Under the pieces are notes generated by a model. That model had not been told where the DNA came from. It did not search any database and worked only from the letters and a program-made list of their open reading frames with translations. From Rhipidocladum racemiflorum (lineage: Eukaryota; Streptophyta; Magnoliopsida; Poales; Poaceae): 64,000 nucleotides of DNA. The DNA is taken from positions 27,622,039-27,686,038 of the forward strand of contig CM070584.1 in NCBI GenBank assembly GCA_036346355.1, given 5' to 3'. This document shows, in pieces, positions 12,701 through 24,285 of this stretch (positions are counted from its first letter, which is position 1; each line of letters opens with the position of its first letter). The translations under genes and the position numbers were made by a program.

Positions 12701-12786
12701 TGCCGTAGCTTCTGCTTCACTAATCGTATTTCAGGTCAAATAGCTAACCTATTCTTGATTACCTCCCATAGGACTCCAGGCATGTC
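9720..12786 (-). pseudogene. Tat-type pol: reverse transcriptase, two RNase H domains, integrase
   Basis: Domains in minus sense: reverse transcriptase (about 12,786-12,000; ISFLDAYLGYHQI at 12,460, QNMPFGLNNAGATYQ near 12,350, but the catalytic YVDD reads YLDY), RNase H (11,860-11,561; PIYYVSEVLHGPKESYPQ), a second archaeal-type RNase H (11,326-11,117; GDSQLVVNKI), an integrase zinc region (10,733 downward; CEQCQFHARQ) and an integrase core (WGIDIVGPLH; the second catalytic Asp region reads TNNGSQF). The C-terminal integrase segment ends at 9,720. Stops and frameshifts are scattered throughout. Protease and the reverse transcriptase N-terminus were lost at the 12,786 junction. Confidence 0.85.
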
Positions 12787-14641
12787 GAATGACTTGTGGA
12801 ATCATTATGGTGAAGCTACGTGTGGGCGTGTGACTATTTCCCTTCCCCGCATGCCGATCTCATGGTACCTAAAACAACAAGAAAACACAAGCGTGAGTTC
12901 GAAACTCAGCAAGCATATTGCAATGGACAACAAGAACATCAACATGGCAATAACATCTCCCATCATGTAAATCATTTTATTCATAAACACTTAACATTAT
13001 CATCATCAAAATGTATGCGATGTAATGCAATGCTCATGTCTCCTTGGAAACTCATACCGGTATGGTTGAGTACACACCCGTCGGTGTGCACCCTTCCCCC
13101 CTTCCATCCCGAAGATGGAGGGTGCCTACTCCTCGCTTCTGTTCACCACGGTGAATGGAATCACGATGTAGGGCTTACTCATTGGCTCTCCGGATTAGTC
13201 ATATCTTTCTCACCGACATTTCCGGATTAGATATTGACTTTCTCACCGCCCGGGCCATGTAACATGTCATGTATGCAAGCATGACAACATCATATATAAC
13301 TCATATATTACCACATGGCATCATAACATTTTAAACATGCTCATCATATCATAGCAATCTTTAAAACATGGCAAGTGATCATATAACATGTAGACAATTC
13401 CATCTAATCTCAACATGCAACCTACAACTCGCTATCCATCACAACACACTTGCCTCAACCACGTGCAACTGATTAGCGGGAAGTAGAAGGCACTCCCGGG
13501 GTCGCACCACCTGCACATAGGTATCACACACTCACAATCATAACCACAGAACAGTACGCAAACCCTCATCCACCCCGACATTGCCAATGACTCGTAAAAC
13601 CTAAAAACAGAGGTTCTGTCCCGGCGGGATAGCAGCATTGCAAAAGGCATAACTTGGGCTCTGGGACTCCAAATCAATTAAACGAGTATATCCTCGCGTA
13701 GCTTAGGAAATTTTCCAACTTTCTCTAGGTATAAGGAAAGACTGATTCGTCCTCTAAAGTTGTTTAATCTACAGATTGCCGAGATCTATTCCAATCGCGT
13801 CACAGATTTTAATACGCTCGGTAAAATAGTCATAACGTTCAAACGGCTGGGCGGAATTTAACGTTCTTTATATGCACGGAAAGATAATGAAATTATCTAC
13901 AACTTCTTAAAAGTACGTACGGTCAGATTCAAATTCTAAATTGGTGAAAACAGGAACCCTAAGTCGACTGCTCATGCTGTCCCAAAACAGAAACGTGGCA
14001 ACGTCTAGATCTAACACAAATTACTTCAATCCAGCACCACCAATTGATCTAAAAACTTGATAATCACCTTAAGAACAGTACCTAGATCAACCCCAGAGAA
14101 CCCCATGATCATACATTTGCCCGACGAACGAAAACTCCAATCGATCTCCTCTCCAATCGATCTCCTCGCTCCTCGCTCCTCGCTCCTCGGTCCTTGGATG
14201 GATCCACGAGGATGCAGGGGTGGGGAGGCCACCCTAGGGCAGCAAGGGGGTGGAGGAGAGGTGGTGGGGAGGTGGATAGGTGAAGAGGGCAAGGGCAAGG
14301 GGGCGCACGGCTAGAGGGGTGAGGGGGGAGGAGGCTAGGGCTAGGGGGATTGGTGGGGGCGCACGAATGGGGCTATGGGGCGCAAGGGGGCAGGGAGGGA
14401 GCCCTTTTACCAGCCCCCACTCTGAATCCTAGTCCTACAAGGAGTCCTAATCCATCCCACCAAAGCCCACAACCCCCCCTTTAAGGCCCAAAATCCCCCG
14501 GGAAGGCCCAAAATCCCGGAAACGGCCCGGAAACGTTATAAACCTCCAAATCCTATGGTTTTAACCTTATTTTCACATCTCATACTGTTTTTGACCAAAT
14601 CATGCACATTAAATCAGGTTACGACACTCCGTGGTGTCACA
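12787..14641 (-). repeat. 3' LTR of element A (truncated)
   Basis: It matches 20,138-20,606 plus 32,835-34,218. It begins within the LTR at the sequence GAATGACTTGTGG and ends CA at 14,641. The GC-rich part (about 14,150-14,400) is the U3-distal or leader-like region and gives spurious open frames. It includes several CTCGCTC-type 7-mers (about 14,162-14,196). Confidence 0.92.
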
Positions 14642-14658
14642 TTCTTCCCCCCTTCAAC
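14642..14658 (-). other. Polypurine tract of element A
   Basis: The minus strand reads GAAGGGGGGAAGAA against the LTR end at 14,641. Confidence 0.85.
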
Positions 14659-14729
14659 AGGATTCGACCTCGAATCTAAACGCACCAACACGCAAACCCA
14701 GCAAAACCGGAGATAGTTAGGTTTTCACA

Positions 14730-15913
14730 TCACATACCTGAGGCGAAAAGCTCGGGATACTTCTCGCGCATGCGAGACTCCAGCTCCCAAGTCGCTTCTC
14801 TCTCGGTCTGATGTGACCACAATACTTTAACAAACTTGAGCGTCCGGTTCTTCATCACTCGCTCCGAAGTCCCCAGAATTTCCACAGGACGGGACTCGAA
14901 GGTGAGGTCCTGCTCAAGCACCAATGGTTCCAACGGAACCACCAACTCCGGATCATGCAAGTATTTCCTCAACATCGAGACATGGAACACATTATGCACA
15001 CCTTGCATGGATTCCGGTAGCTCCAGACGATAGGCCAGCCTACCAACTCGGGCGATGATAGGAAAAGGCCCAACATACCTCGGATCGAAGCTTTCCTTTG
15101 GTGCCAAACGCACCACACCCATGGTGGGAGATACTCGCAAGAGTACGCTTATCACCCACCTCAAACTCCAAGTCTCGCCGCCTCCACATCAAGATAGCTT
15201 TTGCATGCGCTCTGCTGTGCGAGAAGGTTCCGCCGCACCTCCGCCACGCGATCAATACCTGCTAAACCCAATCCGGTCCAAGAACTGCCCTCTCGCCCAC
15301 CGCATCCCAACAAAGTGGCGATCTGCACTTCCGCCATATAGTACCTCATAAGGAGCAGCCGGATGCTAGAATGATAATCATTATTGTAAGCAAACTCCGC
15401 AAGAGGCAAATGATCCTCCCAGCTACCTTTCCAAGCCATCACACAGGCCTCGAGCATGTCTTCCAAAGTCTGGATGGTACGCTTAGATCGCCCATCCGTC
15501 TGAGGGTGAAAGGCGGTACTAAGGCTAAGCGGCTGCACTCCAAAGCACTCTGCAAACTCTCCTAACTTGGAGACGAACTTCGCATCCCGATCAGAAATAA
15601 TGGTCTTGGGCACACCGTGCGCCTCACTATCTCCCGCACATAGATGGGAGCCAACTCGCCGCTGAATTGGTAGTGCGGATAGGAATGAAATGCGCAGACT
15701 TGCCGAGACGATCCACCACAACCCAAACAGCATCCTTCCTCGTGGAGAACGAGGTAAACCAACCACAAAATCCATGGAGATGTCATCCCATGGCCACACA
15801 GAATCTCCAATGGTCGCAACAGACGGGCGGACGCTTATGCTCAGCTTTGATCTTCTCGACAGATCCCACAAGACGCCACATACTTGGCAATATCCACTCT
15901 CATCCTTTTCCAC
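14730..15913 (-). pseudogene. Element A integrase with C-terminal chromodomain
   Basis: The core segment (15,913-15,161) reads DDISMDFVVGLPRSPRG (first Asp), ISDRDAKFVSKLG (second Asp) and HPQTDGRSKRTIQTLEDML, where the usual Glu of the TE(R) motif reads K. The C-terminal segment (15,164-14,730) has the GPF..I.RVG.LAYRL motif of Ty3/gypsy integrases and HNVFHVSMLRKY. It then has a chromodomain-like end (ILGTSERVMKNRTLKFVKVL, then WELESRMREKYPELF). Frames change near 15,160 and 15,920. The chromodomain places the element among chromoviruses, probably Tekay/Del-like (inference). Confidence 0.85.
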
Positions 15914-15926
15914 CGTAAATTCTTCT

Positions 15927-17432
15927 TCAAGTCCTCAGTACATCTTGGTCTCCCAGGATGGACCGTGCACGGGTGCGATGAGCTTCTTTCAGAATGTCTT
16001 CTTTCACTTGAGATTTCGAGGCACGCATGCACGGCCCTGAAAACCTCAAAGCTCCCGCATCATCAATGGTAAAGTCTCCAGACTTGCCATCCTCAAGGTG
16101 TTTCCTGCTTTCTTTGGAGCAAACGGTCATCTTCTTTGTGCCTCCCGCGACACGCTCGGGAATCGACTCAAGAATCAATCGAAGTTTCAGCTTGCACGGT
16201 CCCATAAGCGAGGGAGACCCCAAACGCTCAAAATCAACAACAAGACAATCAACAACAGGGGGCATTGTCTTGCGATCGAGAGCGTCGGCCACCACATTTG
16301 CCTTCCCGGATGATCTTTGGATTGTGAGGTCATAATCCTTTATCAATTCTAGCCACCTCCTCTGCCTCAAGTTCAAATCTTTATGGGTAAAGATGTACTT
16401 GAGGCTCTTGTGATCGATGAAAATGTCACAAGACTCGCTGCATGTGTAATGCCTCCATATCTTCAATGCAAACACCACGGCGGCTAGCTCAAGATCATGC
16501 GTGGGATAGTTCTGCTCATGCTTTTTCAACTGCCTCGATGCATAAGCAATCACCTTGCCCTCTTGCATGAGCACACAACCAAGTCCCAAACGAGAAGCAT
16601 CAGAATAAACAGTGAAGTGCTTCCCCGGCTCGGGAAGGGTAAGAACAGGAGCAGTCACTAACTTCTCCTTCAAGGTGCAGAAACTGTGCTCACACTCTGT
16701 AGTCCACTGGAATTTCATCCCCTTCTGAGTCAGCTGCGAAAGTGGCTTGGCAATGATAGAGAAATCCTGCACGAAATGCCGATAATAGCCAGCCAACCCA
16801 AGGAAACTACGCACCTCTTTGACATTGGAAGGCCTCTTCCAATCCAAAACCGTTGAGACTTTGCTAGGATCTACAGATATGCCCTCTGGATTGATGATGT
16901 GGCCAAGAAAACCCACTTCTGAAATCCAGAACTCGCACTTTTTCAGCTTAGCAAAGAACTGGTTCTCCCTCAAGGTGCTCAGCACAAGCCTCAAATGTCG
17001 CTCGTGCTCTTCTTCTGATTTAGAGTAAACCAGAATGTCATCGATGAACACTACCACAAACTCATCAAGATACTTGTGTAGCATACTGTTCATCGCCTCC
17101 ATAAAGACAGCAGGAGCATTAGTTAGTCCAAAAGACATAACTTTAAATTCATAATGCCCATACCTAGTGGAGAAAGCAGTCTTCTCAATGTCCTACTCCC
17201 TCACACGGATCTGATTGTACCCCGACTGAAGATCAATCTTGGAGAACACCTTTGCTCCCTTTAGTTGGTCAAACAGATCCTCGATGCGAGGCAAAGGATA
17301 CTTGTTCTTGACTGTCACTTGATTAAGAGCACGATAATCAATGCACATACGCCAACTTCCATCCTTCTTCGAGACGAAGAGGACGGGTGCTCCCCATGGC
17401 GAAACGCTACGCCGAATAAAGCCCTTGGCCAA
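15927..17432 (-). pseudogene. Element A reverse transcriptase and RNase H
   Basis: The reverse transcriptase starts with [20 protein letters not shown] and [16 protein letters not shown] (17,432-17,193). A single in-frame TAG at 17,190-17,192 follows, and the same frame continues with [12 protein letters not shown] and the catalytic FIDDILVYS. RNase H ([43 protein letters not shown]) and the integrase N-terminal zinc region follow. Apart from the TAG, about 1.4 kb of this domain is open, so it is the best preserved enzyme segment of the retroelements here. Confidence 0.9.
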
Positions 17433-18338
17433 TGATCCTCCAACTGCTTCTTCAACTCGTCTTGAAAAGGACGAGCCAAGCGGTATGGAGAGATAGAAAT
17501 AGGTCGAGTGCCAGGTACAAGATCAATACGAAACTCCACATTCCTCACAGGAGGTAAACCAGGCAACTCGTCAGGGAACACATCAATGAACTCCTTCACT
17601 ACAGGAATTTCCTCAATGGAAACTGAAGAAGATGGCTTTTCTGACAAAGCCATGAGGAAACCCAAATGCCTCAAACGGCGCCCCGAAAACAGACTAGTCA
17701 AAGCAAAGACGGAGCTGGAAGGTATACCACCCTGAAAGGTCAACTCTACCCGACGGCCTGCAAGGCAACCGCCTTCCGTAAACAACAAATCTTGGCACCA
17801 GATCGATGCAGCGGTCCATGCCCAAAATGACATCAAAAGGAGCCAACTGGATCACCATAAGATTGGCAAAGAAAACCTCATCATCAATGGCAATGGTGCA
17901 ACCCGGGCAAACCAAAGAGCTAGCAATCAAACCCCCAGGAGAACTGACTAACACGGACTCAGAAATCCGCTGAACTTCCAACTTAGCTCTACTAGCAAAC
18001 TCCGACGACAAAAAGGAATAGGATGCTCCGGAATCAAACAGAACAAAGGCATCAACGGAATCCACGAGCAGAGTACCTGAAACCACCTCTGGATGCCTAC
18101 CGACTCGGCTGGTCGGCAAAGCGTACACTCTGGTGGCGCCGGACGTAAGAGCCCGACTCAGGTGATGCCCCATCAAGGCCGGGGCGGAGGAGGCAATCGA
18201 GGAGGAGCAGACGGCTGCGGGCACCAAGACGCCGCCGGTGGCGCCACGCAAAGGGCGGTGAGAAACAGAGCGACCATCATGTGCACCGATCCTCCGGAAG
18301 ACGCCGGCCGGAGTGGGAAGAGAAGGCACCGCTCCCAC
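17433..18338 (-). pseudogene. Element A protease and linker
   Basis: The aspartic protease has the active site FVLFDSGASYSFLSSEF and a later ILGMD motif. Its frame (18,338-17,694) overlaps a second frame (17,836-17,315) that holds the linker EEIPVVKEFIDVFPDELPGL and [20 protein letters not shown]. At least two frame changes are needed to join protease to reverse transcriptase. Confidence 0.85.
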
Positions 18339-18356
18339 TTGATGATGCTACCGGAT

Positions 18357-19449
18357 TCATCCGGCTGCACTCGCCCCATGTGGCCGAAGCTTACTACGAT
18401 GGTTGCAACTCCCGGTCCAACCACACTCTGAAGCACGGTGCTCACCACCGCACTTGAAACACTTCATGCCTGCCCGGGCACAGGGCCAACAACCGCCGCG
18501 AAGAAGACGATCGGGCGGCCCCATCTTGGCCCCTCGAGGAGGAGCCCTGCCCTCCATTGAACTTCTTGAAGGTGGGTCCGAGAAGACCCACCTCCTCCAC
18601 CAAAGGTCCTCTTCGCCCCGCTTTGGGGCCGCAGGAACCCCGAACCACCGGGTTTTGCTTATCCCGGAGAGCTCCAACTCGAGCTCCATGCCCTTCGCCG
18701 CTTCCACCACGGAGCAGAAGTCACGAGGATCGCCCCCATGACAACTCTGAACTCCTGGTTGAGGCCCCTATGGAACCTCCTCGCCTTCTCCTCGTCGGCC
18801 GCCACGGCAAGACGTAAGCGCACCACGCTGTTGAACTCCACCTCATACTGCCACCGACCTCTTTCCTGGGAAAGAGTCGCGAGTATGCTCCATCCTCTCA
18901 AGAAAAGACTCGGGTAGAACTTGGCTCGAAGCGAGCCACAAAGCCCTCCCAGTGATCGACCAAGATCGGGGCTCTAGCGGCCAGAACCCCCTCCCACCAG
19001 ATATCAGCTTGGCCTTTCGGTGAAAGGCCACAAAGCGAGCCCTCTGGCCGAGGTCAACTCTAGGACCCCAAATCGCCTCTCCATGTACCGCAGCCAATCA
19101 TGGATCGGATCGGCGTGCCCGCTCAGTCAAAAGTGTCAAGACGGAGGGACATCCACTCCGAGACTCATCCTCGGTTCCGACGCAATGGGAAACAATCGGG
19201 CCACTGGGAGGCACAACAGCAGGGGCTGCCCGCACCATCGGGCGCAGCTCTGAATCTCCCCGCAGAGCCTCGAACTAAATCTTCATTGGCGGCGGTACCC
19301 CGCCTCAGATCAGGTAGCCGAAGCTCCTCCCGAGCCGGCCCGCGAGCATTGAGCGAAACTCTACCTCAAAGAATGCACTCCTCAACTCCCTGGGAGCCTC
19401 GCCCCTGGCCTCCACGGCCACGGCGTCCACGGCCTCTACCCCTCGGCAT
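18357..19449 (-). pseudogene. Element A gag
   Basis: It starts at the ATG at 19,449 with a basic MPRGRGRGRRGRGG N-terminus, about 340 bases from the primer-binding site. A capsid-like segment follows in several frames (FNSVVRLRLAVAADEEKARR near 18,830; FHRGLNQEFRVVM). It ends with a zinc knuckle CFKCGGEHRASEC (near 18,465-18,425) that is one residue short of the CX2CX4HX4C pattern. Several frame changes are present. Confidence 0.75.
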
Positions 19450-19775
19450 GGCTGCTTTAGACAGACAACCATCCAAACACAAAAACATAAACATAACATC
19501 ACACAACCAAGAACATAGATCAAACATCATCATAGACATATTCTTTATCACATAATCAAGCGCGATGCAATGATGAACCAAAACCCCATCCTATCAGGCA
19601 ACCAAGTGTGTCAAATTTTAGATTAGTTATACCACTTTTGCAAGTTTTAATGTTGCTATCCTATAACAAAGTTTTAGTTAGAACCTAAGCCATGTTTCTA
19701 AGTTATTCCACATCATATTTTAGTTGCAACTTAAGGTATGACACTAAAAATACATATTCCAAGGACCTATAGCCT

Positions 19776-19787
19776 GCTCTGATACCA
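19776..19787 (-). other. Primer-binding site of element A
   Basis: The minus strand reads TGGTATCAGAGC exactly, complementary to the initiator tRNA-Met 3' end, two bases from the LTR start at 19,790. Confidence 0.92.
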
Positions 19788-19789
19788 AC

Positions 19790-20606
19790 TGTAACACCCC
19801 GGCATTTATTATGCCTGAATGCTACCAAACATAAGCTAAACAACATCTAAATACCACATTTAACATGAAATTCCAGCAAAGGCGCATATGCTAAAAACCG
19901 AGATTTCGGCAGCATCTCCTTTGTTTTAACATGCTACGATGAATCAACAATATTATAGCAATGTAAGGCAATATGAGAGACATCTAAAACAGCAATTATT
20001 AAAGACTTAACTGCAATATAAGTCTAACATCAAGCACTTAATGTCTCCAAGTGTCAAATGAACAAATAAACTCTCAAATAGTAAAGCTAAACATTAAAGC
20101 AATGATCATCACACGCAATTTATTATCAAACTAATAGAATGACTTGTGGAATCATTATGGTGAAGCTACGTGTGGGCGTGTGACTATTTCCCTTCCCCGC
20201 ATGCCGATCTCATGGTACCTAAAACAACAAGAAAACACAAGCGTGAGTTCGAAACTCAGCAAGCATATTGCAATGGACAACAAGAACTCAACATGGCAAT
20301 AACATCTCCCATCATGTAAATCATTTTATTCATAAACACTTAACATTGTCATCATCAATATGTATGCGATGTAATGCAATGCTCATGTCTCCTTGGAAAC
20401 TCATACCGGTATGGTTGAGTACACACCCGTCGGTGTGCACCCTCTCCCCCCTTCCATCCCGAAGATGGAGGGTGCCTACTCCTCGCTTCCGTTCACCGCG
20501 GTGAATGGAATCACGATGTAGGGCTTACTCATTGGCTCTCCGGATTAGTCATATCTTTCTCACCGACCTCCGGATTAGATATTGACTTTCTCACTGCCCG
20601 GGCCAT
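19790..20606 (-). repeat. 5' LTR of element A, left part
   Basis: It begins TGTAACACCCCGGCA. It is interrupted at 20,606 by element B. The 5 bp GCCAT at 20,602-20,606 are repeated at 32,830-32,834. Confidence 0.93.
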
Positions 20607-23600
20607 TGTAACACCCCAAAATTTTGCTTTTCATAAATTCATGTGTGATTTGGCACTTTGGTGAATTTTTGGAATTTTCTGGAATTTATTTGGATTTATT
20701 TGGAATTTATTTGAATTTATTCCATTTTGAAATAATTAAAGAATTAAACTTTGCAAATAAAATTTTATTGGAAATATTTTATTTGAGTCCCAAATACCCT
20801 AAAGTATTTTCCAGAATTTTTCTGGAATTTTTCTGAGTCTTTTGCTATTTTTAATGAATTAAATGAATTACTGGGAATTATTTTAATTATTAAATCGCTG
20901 GAAAATGCGAGTGGGTTTGTACTATTCATCCGACCGAGCCCGAGTCAGACTCGAGTTCGAGTCCGACCCGAACCCGACCCGAGCCACCGACTCGACCAAC
21001 CGACTCAACTCGGATCGGATCCGAACCGCTGGATCGAGATCCAACGGCCAGATCAATCCGCGCCGATCCACGGCCGCATTCGAGCCAATCTCGCCGCCGA
21101 TCACGCCACGTGGACGGCCATCGCGGCGCCCACGCCACCTCACCGAGTTCGAACGGACTCGCCGCTTCGCTCCGCTCGCCATGAAACCGAGCGACCTCGA
21201 CGTCGCGCAGGTATTTAAGGCGTGGATCGCTGTTCGAGGATCGCCGACCTGCGGCGCATCGTCTTCCCAACTTCCGAGCCTTATCCGCCGCCACCTCGCA
21301 ATTGCTCGGAGTTCTCTCTCCCTCGCCATGGTTGCCGCTTCATTCCGCCGCTGCTTCGCCGTCTTCCGCCGCGTTGAGCCTGGGCCCAGACCCCTGCCAA
21401 GGCGCACTGCGGTACCTCTCACTCACGCCGAGCGACTTCGGAAGCGCCGGCTCGGGCTCGCCGCTTTCATCTCCGGTGGCCTGCTCCGCCGTGTCGCCAT
21501 CGCTATCCGCGAGCGCCAGAGCCGTTGAATCTCCATCGCATGGTCCAAGATCGCGCCACGCCACCCGACGGTGAGATCCCGCCCAAGAATCTCAGATTCA
21601 ATCTCGACTGCTGGATCTAGATCCAACGGTCCAGATCAACCGAGTTCACCCCAAACGCGTGAATCTAGATTCAATCCGACCGCTGATTTTCAAATCAACG
21701 GCCGAGATCTAGCCACGCGTGCGCGAGATCGACCGCCGTGCCATCGCCGCCACGCGTGAGCACGTGTCTCGACACGCGGGGCCCGCATGTCGGCCGCCAC
21801 CAAATCGCACCATGACGCCACGCCGACGCCATGGCGGGCCCGCATGTCGGCCGGCCGTCCCAACCGAAAGCGCCGACGCCAAGAATGACGCCAGCCGGGT
21901 CCCACCGGCCGCTAGGGTCGAGCCCCGCTAACGCCGCCAGCGACGCGTCACGAGGGGACCCACATGTCGCTGACACGTGGAGCCGTGGACCGAGTCCACT
22001 GAGACCCAAACCGAGCGTGGACCGAGTCCATGGACCTACCGACGCCGAGACCAATCCCGTGTTGCCACGTGTCCAGATCGACGCAATAATTAATTTCGAA
22101 AAAAATGATTTATTAATTCGAAATAATGATTTCGTATTTTGTTTCAAACTTCAAACGCTTATAACTTTTATGCTTCAACTCCGATTTGAGTGATTCAAAT
22201 TTCTAAATTTGCATAAAATTGAGACCTACCTAAATATGAATTTTATTTAATTTTTGGACTAAAGATTTTCTCTGTAAATTTATTTAATTTTTTATTTAAA
22301 CTTTAAATAATCATAACTTTTATGCTTTAACTCCAAATTTGATTTATTCCAGTTTCTAAAAATTCATAAAATTATGTTCTCTCTATTTATGGATTTTATT
22401 TGGATGTTTGGACACTTTTGCCTATTGTTTATTCGTGTATTTGCTATTTGCACGCTTTTACGAGTAGACGTTGAAGTGCCTAAGGATTCAAGGAGAAGTA
22501 TTGACTCAGGATCCAACTCAAGACCAAGAGCAAGTACTTTTTGAAGGCAAGTTGTGCTTTGACCATGTTGATCCTATTTTGAAATCTATTTTGATTTAAC
22601 CTATTGCATGCTAGTTCAATTAGAAAAATACTTTATTTAAATATGGGGGTTAGATAAATACCAATTTGCTGTATGACACCTTGATTACTTAAGTATGTGC
22701 CATGACCCTTGTCACCCTAGTTGTGGTTTACTAGTTGGACATTATTAACTTGCCAACATGGGTTTAGACCGTTGTAGTAAACTGCTTAGACCTGCTACGT
22801 GCTCATGACATGATTTTGGACAATCAAATGTTAATATTGACTTAATGATATATTGAACCTGTTTTGGAAAGGTATCATGTGATGTTGATGGCACGAGGTG
22901 CATGTTAATCAACTGGGGTTTGATAAATAGTTTTTCGACCGGGGCATGTGGCAAGAGTAATCAGGTGGGCCAGTTGTGGCATTGGGGATGTTGATTTGGT
23001 TCTTCGGGTAGTCTTGCCCTGGTCACCCTAAGGACTTAACCTTGCAAGCCTTTGAACTGGGTCTAACGTGCAACCACATGTCTCAGAATGGGATGGACCT
23101 AGTTGACTAAGTTGCTAAAAACGTACATGTGGGACCACAGGAGGTCAACAACACCCTTTGTGTAAGTTGTGCGGGAGCGCATCGGCCGAGGCCAGTACCC
23201 ATCTAACGGTTGATTGGCCTAAACTTCGCCTTAGCTAAGGGAAGGGTTAGTGTGCAATAACCGGGGAGGACCACTTGTATTGTTAGAAGTTTCCGAAAGA
23301 CTTTGTTACGGGAACTCGCCTTTGTGGTGTTTGACTGTATCTTGTGGGTAAAGTGCATAACCTCTGCAGAGTGTAGAATCTATTCGAATAGCCGTGTCCG
23401 CGGTATTGGACATCGCTCGGGAATAAGGGTTAGATTTTCTCAAAAATAACTTGGATTTGAAAGGTTGGGTTGGATTAATAATGATGTTGATGCAATTGTG
23501 GATTAGGATGGGAAAGATGTTTATTAAACTCCTTGAAAAGTTACCTATGTTATACTTGTTTCTACTGCTTTCGAATATACTTATGTTACTTGTCAAATGT

Positions 23601-24067
23601 CAAGCATCGCAAATATACCTTGAGCTATTCCTTTGTACTAAGCCATGCATGTAGTATATTAGTCGCATTCTGCATGACTTGTCGAGTACCAAGTACTCAC
23701 CCTTGCCACCCTACAACACCGGGCTTGAAGAGGAGACTACACCAACTTTGGAGGAGGAGCTCCAAGAGGAACCGTCTACTTAGGGAAGCGAGCCCACTGG
23801 CCTGTTACTGTGGTATCTTGGATGGCGCCACGGTTATTTGATTTTCCGCTGCTATTATTTTTCTCTCGAATAAGTTTCGCTTTGAGGCATATATTTGTAA
23901 CTTGACCATAAGGTCGAGTAACCAGCTTGACTATTTAAATAAAGTACTTTATTAGTATCGAGTGGTATGATTGTGATATTTACCGATGTTAAGATCGTGT
24001 GCACTAGCGTGTTCTGGACTAGTGCTGAATACACAGAGGGTCGGATTTGCAAATTCGGGTCCCGACA
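20607..24067 (+). repeat. 5' LTR of element B
   Basis: It starts TGTAACACCCCAAAA and ends GGGTCCCGACA. A GC-rich segment (20,930-22,070) gives spurious long open frames on both strands. A conserved block with inverted repeats is at about 23,341-23,415 and 23,684-23,706. Confidence 0.94.
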
Positions 24068-24073
24068 GAGAGG

Positions 24074-24086
24074 TGGTATTAGAGCC
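24074..24086 (+). other. Primer-binding site of element B
   Basis: It reads TGGTATTAGAGCC, one mismatch from the initiator tRNA-Met binding site, six bases after the LTR end. Confidence 0.85.
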
Positions 24087-24285
24087 AGGTTGACCGTAGG
24101 CTCAACCCTAAGCTAGAATGGTCGTAGTGAGGATAAAACCTATTTTCTAAAGCTAAAAGTTTGTCAAGACAAGAAATGACATCTCGACTTATCCCTTTCT
24201 CTCTTTTCTTGTCTCTTGCTGAATTTTTCCTTACCTTGTCACGATTTGAAAATTTCGAGGTCTTACGTGAGCACTCTTGTGACAG

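Larger units (their letters stand above)
7626..12786 (-). mobile_element. Tat-type Ty3/gypsy element, 3' half (pol and antisense gene)
   Basis: This is the left piece of the old backbone element. It contains, in minus sense, reverse transcriptase to integrase, then a convergent plus-strand spliced gene. The second, archaeal-type RNase H is a hallmark of the Tat lineage (Ogre/Retand/RIRE2 relatives). The 3' LTR is not in the window and may lie left of the copia insertion at 7,625. The right end at 12,786 is an abrupt junction to the truncated LTR of element A. The other pieces are at 34,219-35,012, 50,318-51,006 and 59,769-60,676. Confidence 0.75.

Noticed and set aside
14026..14314. Opposed open frames of 85-90 codons (also 33,581-33,962, 36,691-37,159, 45,835-46,235)
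   Set aside because: They are the GC-rich segment of A- and C-type LTRs. Reading is not conserved between copies.
19776..19787. tRNA-like TGGTATCAGAGC sequences
   Set aside because: They are retrotransposon primer-binding sites next to LTRs. No cloverleaf surrounds them.
20905..22193. Long open frames on both strands in the GC-rich part of the B-type LTR (also 29,795-30,846 and 39,342-40,605)
   Set aside because: They lie inside LTRs, shift frame between the three copies and show no known domain. High GC content lowers stop frequency.
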